In this document: positions 1 through 8,117 of the stretch, in pieces | Position numbering within the stretch: position 1 is the first letter of the stretch | How the letters are laid out: every line of letters starts with the position of its first letter | Assembly: GCF_046267875.1 (NCBI RefSeq) | Contig: NZ_CP176502.1 | Location: 868,001-932,000 of the forward strand | Length of the DNA stretch: 64,000 nucleotides | Direction of reading: 5' to 3' | Source of the DNA: Mannheimia glucosida | GTDB taxonomy: Bacteria > Pseudomonadota > Gammaproteobacteria > Enterobacterales > Pasteurellaceae | Made by a program: the position numbers and the translations under genes | Notes under the pieces: model-generated | Databases searched by the model: none | What the model saw: the letters and a program-made list of their open reading frames with translations, nothing else | What the model was told of the DNA's origin: nothing

Positions 1-270
1 TCCGGCTTCGCCCAGCAAAAACCACAGGCAAGATTAGCGGTGCGTTTTAGCGAGGAGGCAAAACAATCGGTCGAATTTTGCCGACATTTTGCAAAATTTG
101 ACATCGAGCAGCCGCTTACTTTTATTGCCGATGTCATCGCCCAAGACCCTCGCCCGGCGTATCAACAAGGGAAACCTAGCGAGCGAGTTTATGGTATGAA
201 CCTTGCCGGTTACAATATCCGCTGGCAAATTGAAAATGATGTACAGGCGATTGTGCTTTCGATTGAATGA
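1..270 (+). CDS. trmO: TrmO (TsaA/YaeB), tRNA-Thr m6t6A37 methyltransferase, C-terminal fragment
   Basis: The reading frame is open from base 1 to the stop at 268-270, so this is the 3' end of a gene that starts before the window. The 89 visible residues match my memory of the C-terminal domain of E. coli TrmO, including the block AQDPRPAYQQG followed by a tyrosine and the ending NIRWQIEND. TrmO uses S-adenosylmethionine to methylate t6A37 of tRNA-Thr. A GTG at 40 is inside the frame and is not a start. A first impression of a RelE-type toxin was dropped because the DPRPAY block is specific for TrmO. The catalytic N-terminal beta-barrel domain is outside the window. Confidence 0.88.
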   Translation, partial: SGFAQQKPQARLAVRFSEEAKQSVEFCRHFAKFDIEQPLTFIADVIAQDPRPAYQQGKPSERVYGMNLAGYNIRWQIENDVQAIVLSIE

Positions 271-327
271 ACTTTCCCAACCAAGTAGGATCTAAGAAGT
301 GATTTTTAACCCTTTTAAGGACTGATT

Positions 328-1047
328 ATGAAATTGAAAAATTTTCTGACAATTCTACCGCTTGCAGTGGCAACAACGGTAACTTCAGCGGAAACTCATA
401 CCGTGGAACATAAAGATAAACCGGCTTCTTTTAATTTCTCAACCGAAGTCTCTCGCACGGTGGAAAAGGACGTGATGCAGGCAAGTGTGTATAGCCAAAA
501 ATCAGGTAAATCCTTGCCGGAACTGAAAAAATTTGTATCTGAAAACCTGAATCGTGTATTGGCTGAGGCAAAAAAACATCCATCGATTGAAGTACAAGCT
601 GAAGGTGTGGCTAATCACGTTAATTATAACAACAAAGGGAATATTGATGGTTGGGATACCTCTGGTAGCATTCAGTTGAAAAGCAAAGATTTTGATGCAA
701 TGGCGGCAGTGTTGGAAAATTTAGGCAAAGATGTGGCGATTCGTTACATTGATTTTAGTGTATCGCCAGAGAAAATGGCGTCCCTTGAAGATGAAATGAC
801 GCTGGAAATTATCAGTAAATTTCAACATAAAGCTGATGTGATTCAAAAAGCCTTAGGGGCGAAAACATATAAGCTAGTTAATATCAATATTCAAACTCCA
901 AATGATGGTGGTAGACCATATTATGAAAACAGAGCAATGTATGCAGTTTCATCAATGGCACAAAGCAAATCTATGGATGAAATCCCGTTAGAAGCAGGTA
1001 AAACCACAATTTCAGCTACCGCTTCAGGAAGTGTGGAATTTGAATAG
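328..1047 (+). CDS. SIMPL-domain (DUF541, YggE-like) periplasmic protein
   Basis: A 239-residue protein with a Sec signal peptide (about residues 1-21, cleavage after TSA) followed by a SIMPL/DUF541 domain, the family of E. coli YggE and Brucella BP26. Such proteins form periplasmic or envelope-associated oligomers; in E. coli YggE has been linked to oxidative stress, but the molecular job is unknown. The start is supported by AAGGA at 317-321, seven bases ahead of the ATG. No membrane segment follows the signal, so the protein should be soluble in the periplasm. It stands alone between trmO and aqpZ. The assignment to the family rests on overall resemblance and not on a catalytic motif. Confidence 0.78.
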   Translation: MKLKNFLTILPLAVATTVTSAETHTVEHKDKPASFNFSTEVSRTVEKDVMQASVYSQKSGKSLPELKKFVSENLNRVLAEAKKHPSIEVQAEGVANHVNYNNKGNIDGWDTSGSIQLKSKDFDAMAAVLENLGKDVAIRYIDFSVSPEKMASLEDEMTLEIISKFQHKADVIQKALGAKTYKLVNINIQTPNDGGRPYYENRAMYAVSSMAQSKSMDEIPLEAGKTTISATASGSVEFE

Positions 1048-1233
1048 AAATGTATAGATTTGTATAGAGTTGTATTTTTACTTTAATTGGAGGAAAAAAT
1101 CGATCTATACTATCAATTAAGAAATATGCGTCTTTACTTTTTTAGTATACTCATATTTTATTGGCTATGTTTTATAGCATTCGGAAAGTTAATACACTTA
1201 TGTGTGATTCACCCTTTAGGGTAAGGATAAAAA

Positions 1234-1920
1234 ATGAAAAAATATTTTGCTGAGTTTTTCGGTACATTTTGGTTAGTGTTTGGTGGTTGCGGCAGTGCAG
1301 TTTTAGCGGCAGGCATTCCCGAATTAGGCATTGGTTATGCAGGCGTTTCATTAGCGTTCGGTTTAACCGTATTAACAATGGCGTATGCAGTCGGTCATAT
1401 TTCAGGTGGTCACTTCAACCCGGCGGTTTCAATCGGTTTATTAGTCGGCGGTCGTTTTAACGCTAAAGATTTAGTGCCTTATATCATTGCCCAAGTAATC
1501 GGTGCGATTGCTGCCGGTGCAGTGTTATACACCATTGCTTCAGGTATTCCGACTTTTGATGCCACAGCAGGCTTTGCCAGCAACGGCTATGGTGAACACT
1601 CACCGCACGGCTATAGCTTAACCGCAGCATTATTAATTGAAGTAGTATTAACGGCATTCTTCTTAATTATCATTATGGGTGCAACTGATAAACGTGCACC
1701 GGCAGGTTTTGCACCGATTGCTATCGGTTTAGGATTAACCTTAATCCACTTAATCAGCATTCCGGTAACCAATACCTCTGTAAACCCTGCTCGTTCGACC
1801 GGTGTGGCGTTATTCCAAGGTAGCTGGGCAATTGAACAATTATGGTTGTTCTGGGTTGCTCCGATTGTCGGTGCAATTATCGGTGCAGTAGTATATCGCT
1901 TTATCGCGGAAGAAAAATAA
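1234..1920 (+). CDS. aqpZ: Aquaporin Z, water channel
   Basis: 228 residues and six membrane helices plus two half-helices, with both NPA boxes visible: GGHFNPAVS near residue 63 and SVNPARSTG near residue 186. The N-terminal block GTFWLVFGGCGSAVLAAG and the loop GFASNGYGEHSP are almost the same as in E. coli AqpZ, so this is the water-selective branch rather than the glycerol facilitator GlpF. It sits in the inner membrane and passes water in both directions. The start has the Shine-Dalgarno AAGGAT eight bases upstream. A rho-independent terminator follows at 1941-1977. It is most likely a single-gene unit. Confidence 0.95.
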   Translation: MKKYFAEFFGTFWLVFGGCGSAVLAAGIPELGIGYAGVSLAFGLTVLTMAYAVGHISGGHFNPAVSIGLLVGGRFNAKDLVPYIIAQVIGAIAAGAVLYTIASGIPTFDATAGFASNGYGEHSPHGYSLTAALLIEVVLTAFFLIIIMGATDKRAPAGFAPIAIGLGLTLIHLISIPVTNTSVNPARSTGVALFQGSWAIEQLWLFWVAPIVGAIIGAVVYRFIAEEK

Positions 1921-1940
1921 TTTAAGCGAATAAATATGAT

Positions 1941-1977
1941 GCAGCTCTAGTCTTGATTAGGGCTGCTTTTTGTTTTT
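1941..1977 (+). terminator. Intrinsic terminator after aqpZ
   Basis: The arms gcagctctagtc and gattagggctgc pair with two G-U type positions around a two-base loop, and the hairpin is followed by a T-rich run (1967-1977). It separates aqpZ from the tiny lipoprotein gene whose Shine-Dalgarno starts just after it. Confidence 0.75.
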
Positions 1978-1991
1978 GAAAGGATTTTAAA

Positions 1992-2132
1992 ATGAAAAAA
2001 TTAATCAAAGTATGTGGGCTGATTTCAGCAACTATTTTCCTAAGTGGTTGTTTGGTAACTTCGGTGGTTGGTGGAGTGGTGGGAACCGCAGTTGATGTGG
2101 TAGACACCGTAACCCCTGATATTATCGACTAA
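1992..2132 (+). CDS. 46-residue lipoprotein
   Basis: A small open frame of 46 residues with an AAAGGA ribosome site at 1979-1984. The product begins MKKLIKVCGLISATIFLSGC, a classic lipoprotein signal with lipobox LSGC and lipidated Cys20, so the mature peptide is only 27 residues (LVTSVVGGVVGT and then an acidic tail ending PDIID). Mini-lipoproteins of this design recur in Pasteurellaceae; I believe this is the group catalogued as the NF038104 family, but that name is from memory. Function unknown. The mature part is glycine/valine-rich and then acidic, which could pack against the inner face of the outer membrane. The frame is short but lipobox, ribosome site and terminator context all agree. 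Confidence 0.72.
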   Translation: MKKLIKVCGLISATIFLSGCLVTSVVGGVVGTAVDVVDTVTPDIID

Positions 2133-2234
2133 ATCACTTACAAGCGGTTAAAATTTCCAGACAGATTGCAAATATAAAATAAAGCGTTACAATGGCTTGC
2201 TATTTTATAAAACCGATGAATTAAAGGATTCAAT

Positions 2235-2825
2235 ATGAACATTACAAAAGATTTAGTGCCAAGCATTGCGTATCAAGTGCGTACTCAAGAGGGTGTATTA
2301 GTAGATGAAGCACCGGTAAATCAACCATTAGAATATTTACACGGTCACAACAACTTAGTAGAAGGCTTAGAAAAAGCCCTTGAAGGCAAAGCTGTAGGCG
2401 ATGTGTTTGAAGTGCGTGTGAAACCGGAAGAAGGTTACGGCGAGTACAACGACAATATGGTTCAACGTGTACCGAAAGATGTATTTATGGGCGTTGATGA
2501 ATTAGAAGTGGGTATGCGTTTTATTGCAGACACCGATTTAGGCCCGCTACCTGTGGTAATTACCGAAGTAGATGGCGATGAAGTTGTGGTGGACGGTAAC
2601 CATATGTTAGCTGGTCAGGAATTACTTTTCTCTGTGGAAGTGGTTGGCATTCGTGAAGCGACAGCGGAAGAAATCGCACATGGACACGTTCATGGTGGTC
2701 ACGAACACGGCTGCGGTTGTAGTGGACACGATCATCACGATCACGATGGTTGCTGCGGCGGTCATGACCACGAACATCACCATCATCACGGACACGGTGG
2801 CTGTGGTTGCGGTGGTCATCACTAA
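2235..2825 (+). CDS. slyD: SlyD, FKBP-type prolyl isomerase and metallochaperone
   Basis: 196 residues: an FKBP prolyl cis-trans isomerase domain (about 1-70 and 130-145) interrupted by the insert-in-flap chaperone domain (about 70-130), then a very histidine/cysteine-rich tail from residue 150 to the end with repeated GHDH, GCGCSGH and HHHHHGHGG runs. In E. coli the tail binds nickel and feeds hydrogenase and urease maturation; the same role is inferred here. It acts in the cytoplasm. The start has AAAGGA seven bases upstream. No hydrogenase or urease genes lie in this window, so the nickel client is elsewhere. Confidence 0.93.
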   Translation: MNITKDLVPSIAYQVRTQEGVLVDEAPVNQPLEYLHGHNNLVEGLEKALEGKAVGDVFEVRVKPEEGYGEYNDNMVQRVPKDVFMGVDELEVGMRFIADTDLGPLPVVITEVDGDEVVVDGNHMLAGQELLFSVEVVGIREATAEEIAHGHVHGGHEHGCGCSGHDHHDHDGCCGGHDHEHHHHHGHGGCGCGGHH

Positions 2826-2837
2826 TTTTGTGATTTC

Positions 2838-2977
2838 CCATCTCCCCGTTTGCGGGAGAGGGTGGAGCAAATCAAAGATTTGCGGAGGGAGAGGGGGATA
2901 TCGAAAGTTTTCCCTCTCTCTGCTTAAAATTTCTGAACGAAATTTTAAGCTGTCTCTCTCCCGCAAACGGGCGAGAG
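2838..2977. repeat. Composite palindromic intergenic repeat, copy A
   Basis: The slyD-ilvA gap carries an outer inverted repeat (ctccccgtttgcgggagag at 2842-2860 against the complementary stretch at 2954-2977) that encloses a perfect 11-bp hairpin, GCTTAAAATTT (2922-2932) with loop CTGAACG. Copies B (30231-30395) and C (39793-39957) share the outer arms and the TTCTGAACGAA loop. No coding frame of credit lies in it. It may end slyD transcription. Confidence 0.75.
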
Positions 2978-3088
2978 GAAGTATTCCCTGTTAAAGCCAT
3001 TGCCAAATAGCCAAACAAGCGGTTAAATTTTATTAAAAATTTACCAATGTCTTTATCACAATCTAAAAATAAATAACCTTTCAAAAAG

Positions 3089-4618
3089 ATGAACGAAACA
3101 CAACATTCCCAATCCGCTATCGACTATTTACGCTCGATTTTAAGCTCAAATATTTATGACCTAGCACAAGTAACGCCTTTGCAGAAAATGGAAAAACTGT
3201 CTGAGCGGTTAGGCAATGCGATTTTTATCAAACGTGAAGACCGACAGCCGGTTCACAGCTTTAAATTGCGAGGTGCTTTTGCGATGATCTCAAATTTATC
3301 CAAAGCACAAAAAGAGGCTGGAGTCATTGCAGCCTCAGCAGGCAACCACGCACAGGGAGTAGCCCTTTCTGCCAAGCACTTGGGTTTAAGAGCCTTGATT
3401 GTAATGCCGCAAAACACGCCGGCAATTAAGGTTGATGCGGTGCGTGGCTATGGTGGCGAAGTGTTGCTTTATGGGGCGAATTTTGATGAAGCTAAGGCGA
3501 AAGCGATTGAGCTTTCCAGCGAACTGGGTATGACGTTCATTCACCCGTTTGACAGCCCGGCGGTGATTGCAGGGCAAGGTACAATCGGTTTAGAGCTGGT
3601 ACAACAAAAGCCGGATTTAGATTATGTATTTATTCCGGTGGGTGGCGGCGGCTTAATTGCCGGCATCGCGGTTTTAATTAAGCAGGTGATGCCGAATATT
3701 AAAGTAATCGGGGTCGAGTCTAAAGATTCTGCTTGCTTATACCACGCCTTAAAGCAAGGGCAACCAACCGATTTAGAACGAGTTGGTCTTTTTGCCGATG
3801 GTATTGCGGTAAAACGCATTGGCGATGAAACTTTCCGCCTATGTCAGCAATATGTTGATGATGTGGTGTTGGTGGATAATGATGAAATCTGTGCCTCGAT
3901 GAAGTTGATTTTTGAAAATGTGCGTGCGATTTCTGAGCCGTCTGGGGCAGCTTCCCTTGCCGGTTTGAAAAAATATGTGAAAGAGCATCAATTACAAGAT
4001 AAAAATTTGGCTTGCATTCTTTCCGGGGCGAATGTGAATTTCCACACCTTGCGTTTTGTGTCAGAACGTTGTGAAATCGGGGAGAAACGAGAAGCTTTAT
4101 TGGCAGTTACCATTGCTGAACAGAAAGGCAGTTTCTTAAAATTCTGTGAGATTTTAGGCAACCGTGCGGTGACGGAATTTAACTATCGCCATTCCGATGA
4201 TAAACAAGCCTGCATTTTTGTGGGGGTGCGAATTTCAGGTTCGGCAGAAAAATCAGAAATTATTAAAGATCTGCAACAAAACGGCTATGATGTGGCGGAT
4301 TTATCCGACGATGATATTGCCAAAACTCATATTCGTTATATGGTTGGGGGCAGAGCAAGTTCCATTCAATATGAGCAACTCTATAGCTTTGAATTTCCGG
4401 AGCAGAAAGGGGCATTGCTGAAATTCTTGCAAATGCTCACTAACTGGGATATCTCGTTATTCCACTACCGAGCTCACGGAGCCGATTATGGCGATATTCT
4501 TGCCGCATTTGCATTGAATCAGGGCGATGAAGTAGAATTAAACCAACATTTAGAACAGCTAGGCTACCGTTTCCAAAATGTGAGTGAAAGCCCGGCATAT
4601 CAATATTTTTTAAAGTAA
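3089..4618 (+). CDS. ilvA: Biosynthetic threonine deaminase
   Basis: 509 residues, close to the 514 of E. coli IlvA. The N-terminal PLP domain (about 1-325) has the Schiff-base lysine in VHSFKLRGA (Lys59) and the phosphate-cradling GGGGL loop; the C-terminal part (about 330-509) holds two ACT-like regulatory repeats, marked by EKGSFLKFCE and QKGALLKFLQ. The enzyme turns threonine into 2-oxobutanoate and ammonia, the first committed step to isoleucine, and the long regulatory domain makes it the isoleucine-inhibited biosynthetic type and not the short catabolic TdcB. No other ilv gene is adjacent. The ribosome site is weak (AAAAAGATG), with only AAAGA close to the ATG. Confidence 0.95.
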   Translation: MNETQHSQSAIDYLRSILSSNIYDLAQVTPLQKMEKLSERLGNAIFIKREDRQPVHSFKLRGAFAMISNLSKAQKEAGVIAASAGNHAQGVALSAKHLGLRALIVMPQNTPAIKVDAVRGYGGEVLLYGANFDEAKAKAIELSSELGMTFIHPFDSPAVIAGQGTIGLELVQQKPDLDYVFIPVGGGGLIAGIAVLIKQVMPNIKVIGVESKDSACLYHALKQGQPTDLERVGLFADGIAVKRIGDETFRLCQQYVDDVVLVDNDEICASMKLIFENVRAISEPSGAASLAGLKKYVKEHQLQDKNLACILSGANVNFHTLRFVSERCEIGEKREALLAVTIAEQKGSFLKFCEILGNRAVTEFNYRHSDDKQACIFVGVRISGSAEKSEIIKDLQQNGYDVADLSDDDIAKTHIRYMVGGRASSIQYEQLYSFEFPEQKGALLKFLQMLTNWDISLFHYRAHGADYGDILAAFALNQGDEVELNQHLEQLGYRFQNVSESPAYQYFLK

Positions 4619-4643
4619 ATTTTTATTCATATTAGGAATCAAA

Positions 4644-5978
4644 ATGGCTCGTAAATATTTCGGCACAGATGGTGTGCGTGGTGAAGTAGGTAAATTTCCA
4701 ATTACACCTGAATTTGCATTAAAACTTGGTTGGGCAGCAGGTAAAGTGTTGGCAACCCAAGGTACGAAGAAAGTATTAATCGGTAAAGATACCCGTATTT
4801 CCGGCTATATGTTGGAATCGGCACTGGAAGCAGGTTTAACCGCAGCTGGTTTGAATGCGGTGTTTGTTGGCCCGATGCCAACGCCGGCGATTGCTTATTT
4901 AACCCGTACTTTCCGAGCAGAAGCGGGCATTGTGATTTCAGCCTCTCATAACCCTTATTACGATAATGGTATTAAATTCTTCTCTTCAGTAGGTGAAAAA
5001 TTGCCTGATGAAGTGGAAGAAGCGATTGAGGCAATGCTTGATCAGCCAATGGATTGTGTCGATTCAGCAAACTTAGGACGTGCCAGCCGTATTAACGATG
5101 CCGCAGGACGTTATATCGAGTTTTGCAAAGGCACTTTTCCGTCTGAATTAAGCCTGGAAGGGTATAAAATTGTAGTCGATTGTGCTAACGGTGCAACCTA
5201 CCATATTGCACCGAATGTGATGCGTGAATTAGGGGCAGAAGTACTTGAAATTGGGACTAAGCCGGACGGTTTAAACATCAACGAAAAGTGCGGTGCAACC
5301 GATATTAAAGCGTTACAAAAAGTAGTGCTGGAAGCAGGAGCAGATGTTGGCTTAGCCTATGATGGCGATGGCGACCGCTTAATTATGGTTGATCACTTAG
5401 GCAATAAAGTTGATGGCGACCAAATCCTGTTTATTTTAGCCCGTGAAGCTTTACGTTCAGGCAAATTACAAGGTGGTGTAGTCGGTACATTAATGAGTAA
5501 TATGAGCTTGGAATTAGCGTTAAAAGAGCTAGCCATTCCGTTCTCCCGTGCTAATGTGGGTGACCGCTATGTGCTAGAGCAGCTTAAAGAAAAAGGCTGG
5601 AAATTGGGTGGTGAAAACTCCGGACATATTATCGTGTTAGATAAAAACACCACCGGTGACGGCATTATTGCCTCACTGCAAGTATTAGCAGCAATGGCAA
5701 GCCACAAATTAAGCCTGAATGATTTGGCAAAAGCGGTGCCACTGTTCCCTCAAGTTCTGCTGAATGTTCGCTTTGAGAAAGGGGCGGCAAATCCGCTTGA
5801 AAGCGATGAAGTGAAAGCGGTAGCGGCTGAGGTGGAAAAACGCTTGGCAGGCAAAGGACGTATTTTATTGCGTAAATCAGGCACCGAGCCATTAATTCGA
5901 GTGATGGTAGAATGCGAAGATGCCGCTCTTGCTCAAAGCTGTGCGGAAGAGATTGTCGAAGCAGTAAAACGTAACTAA
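4644..5978 (+). CDS. glmM: Phosphoglucosamine mutase
   Basis: 444 residues, the normal GlmM length. The phosphoserine loop GIVISASHNP is present with the catalytic serine at residue 101; the metal loop DGDGDRL and the C-terminal phosphate-binding RKSGTEPLIRVM follow in the family order. GlmM converts glucosamine-6-phosphate to glucosamine-1-phosphate on the way to UDP-GlcNAc for peptidoglycan and lipid A, in the cytoplasm. The ribosome site AGGAAT lies seven bases before the ATG. The usual partner folP is not upstream here; ilvA is. An inverted uptake-sequence pair downstream likely ends the transcript. Confidence 0.96.
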   Translation: MARKYFGTDGVRGEVGKFPITPEFALKLGWAAGKVLATQGTKKVLIGKDTRISGYMLESALEAGLTAAGLNAVFVGPMPTPAIAYLTRTFRAEAGIVISASHNPYYDNGIKFFSSVGEKLPDEVEEAIEAMLDQPMDCVDSANLGRASRINDAAGRYIEFCKGTFPSELSLEGYKIVVDCANGATYHIAPNVMRELGAEVLEIGTKPDGLNINEKCGATDIKALQKVVLEAGADVGLAYDGDGDRLIMVDHLGNKVDGDQILFILAREALRSGKLQGGVVGTLMSNMSLELALKELAIPFSRANVGDRYVLEQLKEKGWKLGGENSGHIIVLDKNTTGDGIIASLQVLAAMASHKLSLNDLAKAVPLFPQVLLNVRFEKGAANPLESDEVKAVAAEVEKRLAGKGRILLRKSGTEPLIRVMVECEDAALAQSCAEEIVEAVKRN

Positions 5979-5980
5979 TG

Positions 5981-6027
5981 ACAAGCGGTTAGATTTTGTA
6001 AAAAATTTGCAAAATATGACCGCTTGT
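5981..6027. terminator. Inverted uptake-sequence pair after glmM
   Basis: ACAAGCGGT at 5981-5989 faces its complement ACCGCTTGT at 6019-6027, giving a stem whose inner part (gattttgt / gcaaaatat) is AT-rich. It is the typical Pasteurellaceae use of two uptake signal sequences as a hairpin. There is no strong T tract, so termination efficiency is uncertain. Confidence 0.55.
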
Positions 6028-6075
6028 TGCATATATGTGTAGAATAGATGGCGAAATATTTTTCGCCTTACCGAA

Positions 6076-6100
6076 GTGGGCAAATGATGATTTGCCCCAC
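6076..6100. repeat. Hairpin of the GTAGGGGCGAA-type short palindrome family
   Basis: gtgggcaaatga and tgatttgccccac form a dyad of about 11 pairs right before the rpiA ribosome site. A second small hairpin (ggcgaaatatttttcgcc) lies at 6050-6067. It resembles the short palindromes at 13018, 26842 and 49773 and may be a diverged member. Confidence 0.5.
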
Positions 6101-6114
6101 AAGTGGAGGTAAAA

Positions 6115-6774
6115 ATGGATCAACAAGAAATGAAAAAAATTGCGGCACAAGCGGCATTAAAATTTGTAAAACCGGACACTATTGTTGGGGTGGGGAGCGG
6201 TTCAACCGTGAACTGTTTTATTGATGCCCTTGCTTCAATGAAAGATGAGATTAAAGGTGCAGTCGCCGCCTCTAAAGCCTCAGAACAGCGTTTGCGTGAT
6301 ATCGGCATTGAAGTGTTTAGTGCCAATGAAGTAACCGAATTAGATGTGTATATTGACGGAGCCGATGAAATCACGCCACAAGGGGCGATGATTAAAGGTG
6401 GTGGTGCAGCACTCACTCGTGAGAAAATTGTTAGTTCATTAGCGAAAAAATTTATCTGCATTGTAGATAGTTCAAAACAAGTTGATGTGCTGGGTTCAAC
6501 TTTCCCGCTGCCGGTGGAGGTGATCCCAATGGCTCGTTCTTATGTTGCTCGTCAGCTTGTGGCATTAGGCGGTTCGCCGGAATACCGTGAAGGGGTGGTC
6601 ACTGATAACGGCAATGTGATTTTAGATGTGCATAACTTTAAAATTATGGAGCCGTTGAAAATGGAACATACCATTAATAATATTGCAGGCGTAGTGACTA
6701 ACGGTATTTTTGCACAACGTTTTGCCAATGTAACCATTGTCGGCACACCTGAAGGTGCAGTTATTTTAGAATAA
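6115..6774 (+). CDS. rpiA: Ribose-5-phosphate isomerase A
   Basis: 219 residues from ATG 6115, the same length as E. coli RpiA. A GTG at 6103 would add four residues but overlaps the Shine-Dalgarno TGGAGG, so 6115 is chosen. The conserved phosphate loop GVGSGST (residues 25-31) and the catalytic set Asp81, Asp84 (DGADE), Lys94 (IKGGGAA) and Glu103 (TREK) are all visible. It interconverts ribose-5-phosphate and ribulose-5-phosphate, and thus links the rbs operon at 42-48 kb to the pentose phosphate pathway. The rpiA-serA pair is also adjacent in Haemophilus, and only 36 bases separate them here, so co-transcription is likely. Confidence 0.96.
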   Translation: MDQQEMKKIAAQAALKFVKPDTIVGVGSGSTVNCFIDALASMKDEIKGAVAASKASEQRLRDIGIEVFSANEVTELDVYIDGADEITPQGAMIKGGGAALTREKIVSSLAKKFICIVDSSKQVDVLGSTFPLPVEVIPMARSYVARQLVALGGSPEYREGVVTDNGNVILDVHNFKIMEPLKMEHTINNIAGVVTNGIFAQRFANVTIVGTPEGAVILE

Positions 6775-6810
6775 TTTATTATTGCAAATACAAATACTTA
6801 GGAGCAAAAA

Positions 6811-8040
6811 ATGGCTAAAATTTCTTTGGATAAATCCAAGATTAAATTCCTTCTGCTAGAGGGTGTGCATCAAAATGCCATTGATGTATTACAGGCAGCA
6901 GGTTATACCAATATTGAAGTACATAAGAAAGCGTTAGACGGTCAAGAGTTAATTGAGGCGATTAAAGATGCTCATTTTATTGGTATTCGTTCTCGTACTT
7001 TTTTAACCGAAGAGGTGCTGGCTCAAGCTCCAAAATTAATTGCGATAGGCTGTTTCTGTATCGGCACTAACCAAGTCGATCTTCAAGCTGCAAAAAGACG
7101 AGGCATTCCGGTGTTCAATGCCCCGTTCTCAAATACCCGTTCGGTGGCAGAATTAGTGCTGGCGGAGATGATTTTATTAATGCGTCAAGTACCGACTGCC
7201 AATGCGGAAGTGCATCGTGGCATTTGGAATAAATCGGCAGCAGGTTCTAACGAAGTGCGTGGCAAAAAATTAGGGATTGTCGGCTATGGTCACATCGGCT
7301 CGCAATTAAGCGTACTGGCGGAAGCTATTGGTATGCAGGTTTATTTCTATGATGTAGAAAATAAGTTGCCATTAGGGAATGCTCAACAAGTACCAACGTT
7401 GGAGCACTTGCTTTCAACCTGCGATATGGTTTCGCTCCACGTGCCTGAAATGGATTCCACCAAAAATTTAATGAGTGCCGAGCGTATCGCACAGTTGAAA
7501 AAAGGCTCGGTGCTAATTAATGCCGCTCGTGGTACAGTGGTCGATTTAGACGCATTAGCCACCCGACTTGAAGACGGTTCATTGCGTGGAGCCGCAATTG
7601 ATGTGTTCCCGGAAGAGCCGGCATCGATTAATGACCCGTTCGTATCGCCATTGTGTAAGTTTGATAATGTGATTTTAACACCACATATCGGCGGTTCAAC
7701 CTCTGAAGCACAGGCGAATATCGGCACCGAAGTGGCAAATAAATTTGTTAAATATTCGGATAATGGCTCTACGGTGACTGCGGTCAATTTCCCTGAAGTG
7801 TCGCTACCAATTCACAACCAAACCAAACGTTTATTGCATATTCACGAAAACCGCCCGGGTATGTTAAATCAAATCAACCAAATTTTCGTGGAATCGAATG
7901 TGAATATTGCCGCTCAATATTTACAAACCGATGCAGCTATCGGCTATGTTGTAATTGATGTAGAGAGCGACAATGTTGATGAAGCATTACAACGTTTAAA
8001 AGCGATCGAAGGCACGATTCGAGCCCGAGTATTATATTAA
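6811..8040 (+). CDS. serA: D-3-phosphoglycerate dehydrogenase
   Basis: 409 residues, matching the short E. coli type (410). The NAD-binding Rossmann loop is GIVGYGHIGSQL (about 152-163); the catalytic Arg, Glu and His lie in INAARGTVVD, DVFPEEP and LTPHIGGST; the C-terminal ACT domain (about 337-409) begins at RLLHIHENRPGML and supplies serine feedback. The enzyme oxidises 3-phosphoglycerate as the first step of serine synthesis in the cytoplasm. AGGAGC precedes the ATG at the right distance. A strong terminator follows at 8047-8075. Confidence 0.97.
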   Translation: MAKISLDKSKIKFLLLEGVHQNAIDVLQAAGYTNIEVHKKALDGQELIEAIKDAHFIGIRSRTFLTEEVLAQAPKLIAIGCFCIGTNQVDLQAAKRRGIPVFNAPFSNTRSVAELVLAEMILLMRQVPTANAEVHRGIWNKSAAGSNEVRGKKLGIVGYGHIGSQLSVLAEAIGMQVYFYDVENKLPLGNAQQVPTLEHLLSTCDMVSLHVPEMDSTKNLMSAERIAQLKKGSVLINAARGTVVDLDALATRLEDGSLRGAAIDVFPEEPASINDPFVSPLCKFDNVILTPHIGGSTSEAQANIGTEVANKFVKYSDNGSTVTAVNFPEVSLPIHNQTKRLLHIHENRPGMLNQINQIFVESNVNIAAQYLQTDAAIGYVVIDVESDNVDEALQRLKAIEGTIRARVLY

Positions 8041-8046
8041 AAGGCA

Positions 8047-8075
8047 AAGAGCCTGAATCACTTCAGGCTCTTTTG
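8047..8075 (+). terminator. Intrinsic terminator of serA
   Basis: GAGCCTGAA at 8049-8057 pairs with TTCAGGCTC at 8062-8070 across a four-base loop, followed by TTTTGTGTT. On the opposite strand it also ends in a T-rich stretch, so it can serve the convergent outer-membrane gene. Confidence 0.85.
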
Positions 8076-8117
8076 TGTTACAAGCGGTTATTTTTTCAGA
8101 AAACTTTACCGCTAAGA

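Noticed and set aside
40..270. RelE/ParE-like toxin reading of the first frame
   Set aside because: The frame continues to the window start and the DPRPAY block and ending match TrmO.
2838..2977. CRISPR array
   Set aside because: The repeats are single palindromic elements with no regular direct repeats or spacers; none of the three copies is arrayed.
2622..2994. Long frames on both strands over the slyD tail
   Set aside because: They are shadows of the histidine-rich repeat codons and have no ribosome sites.
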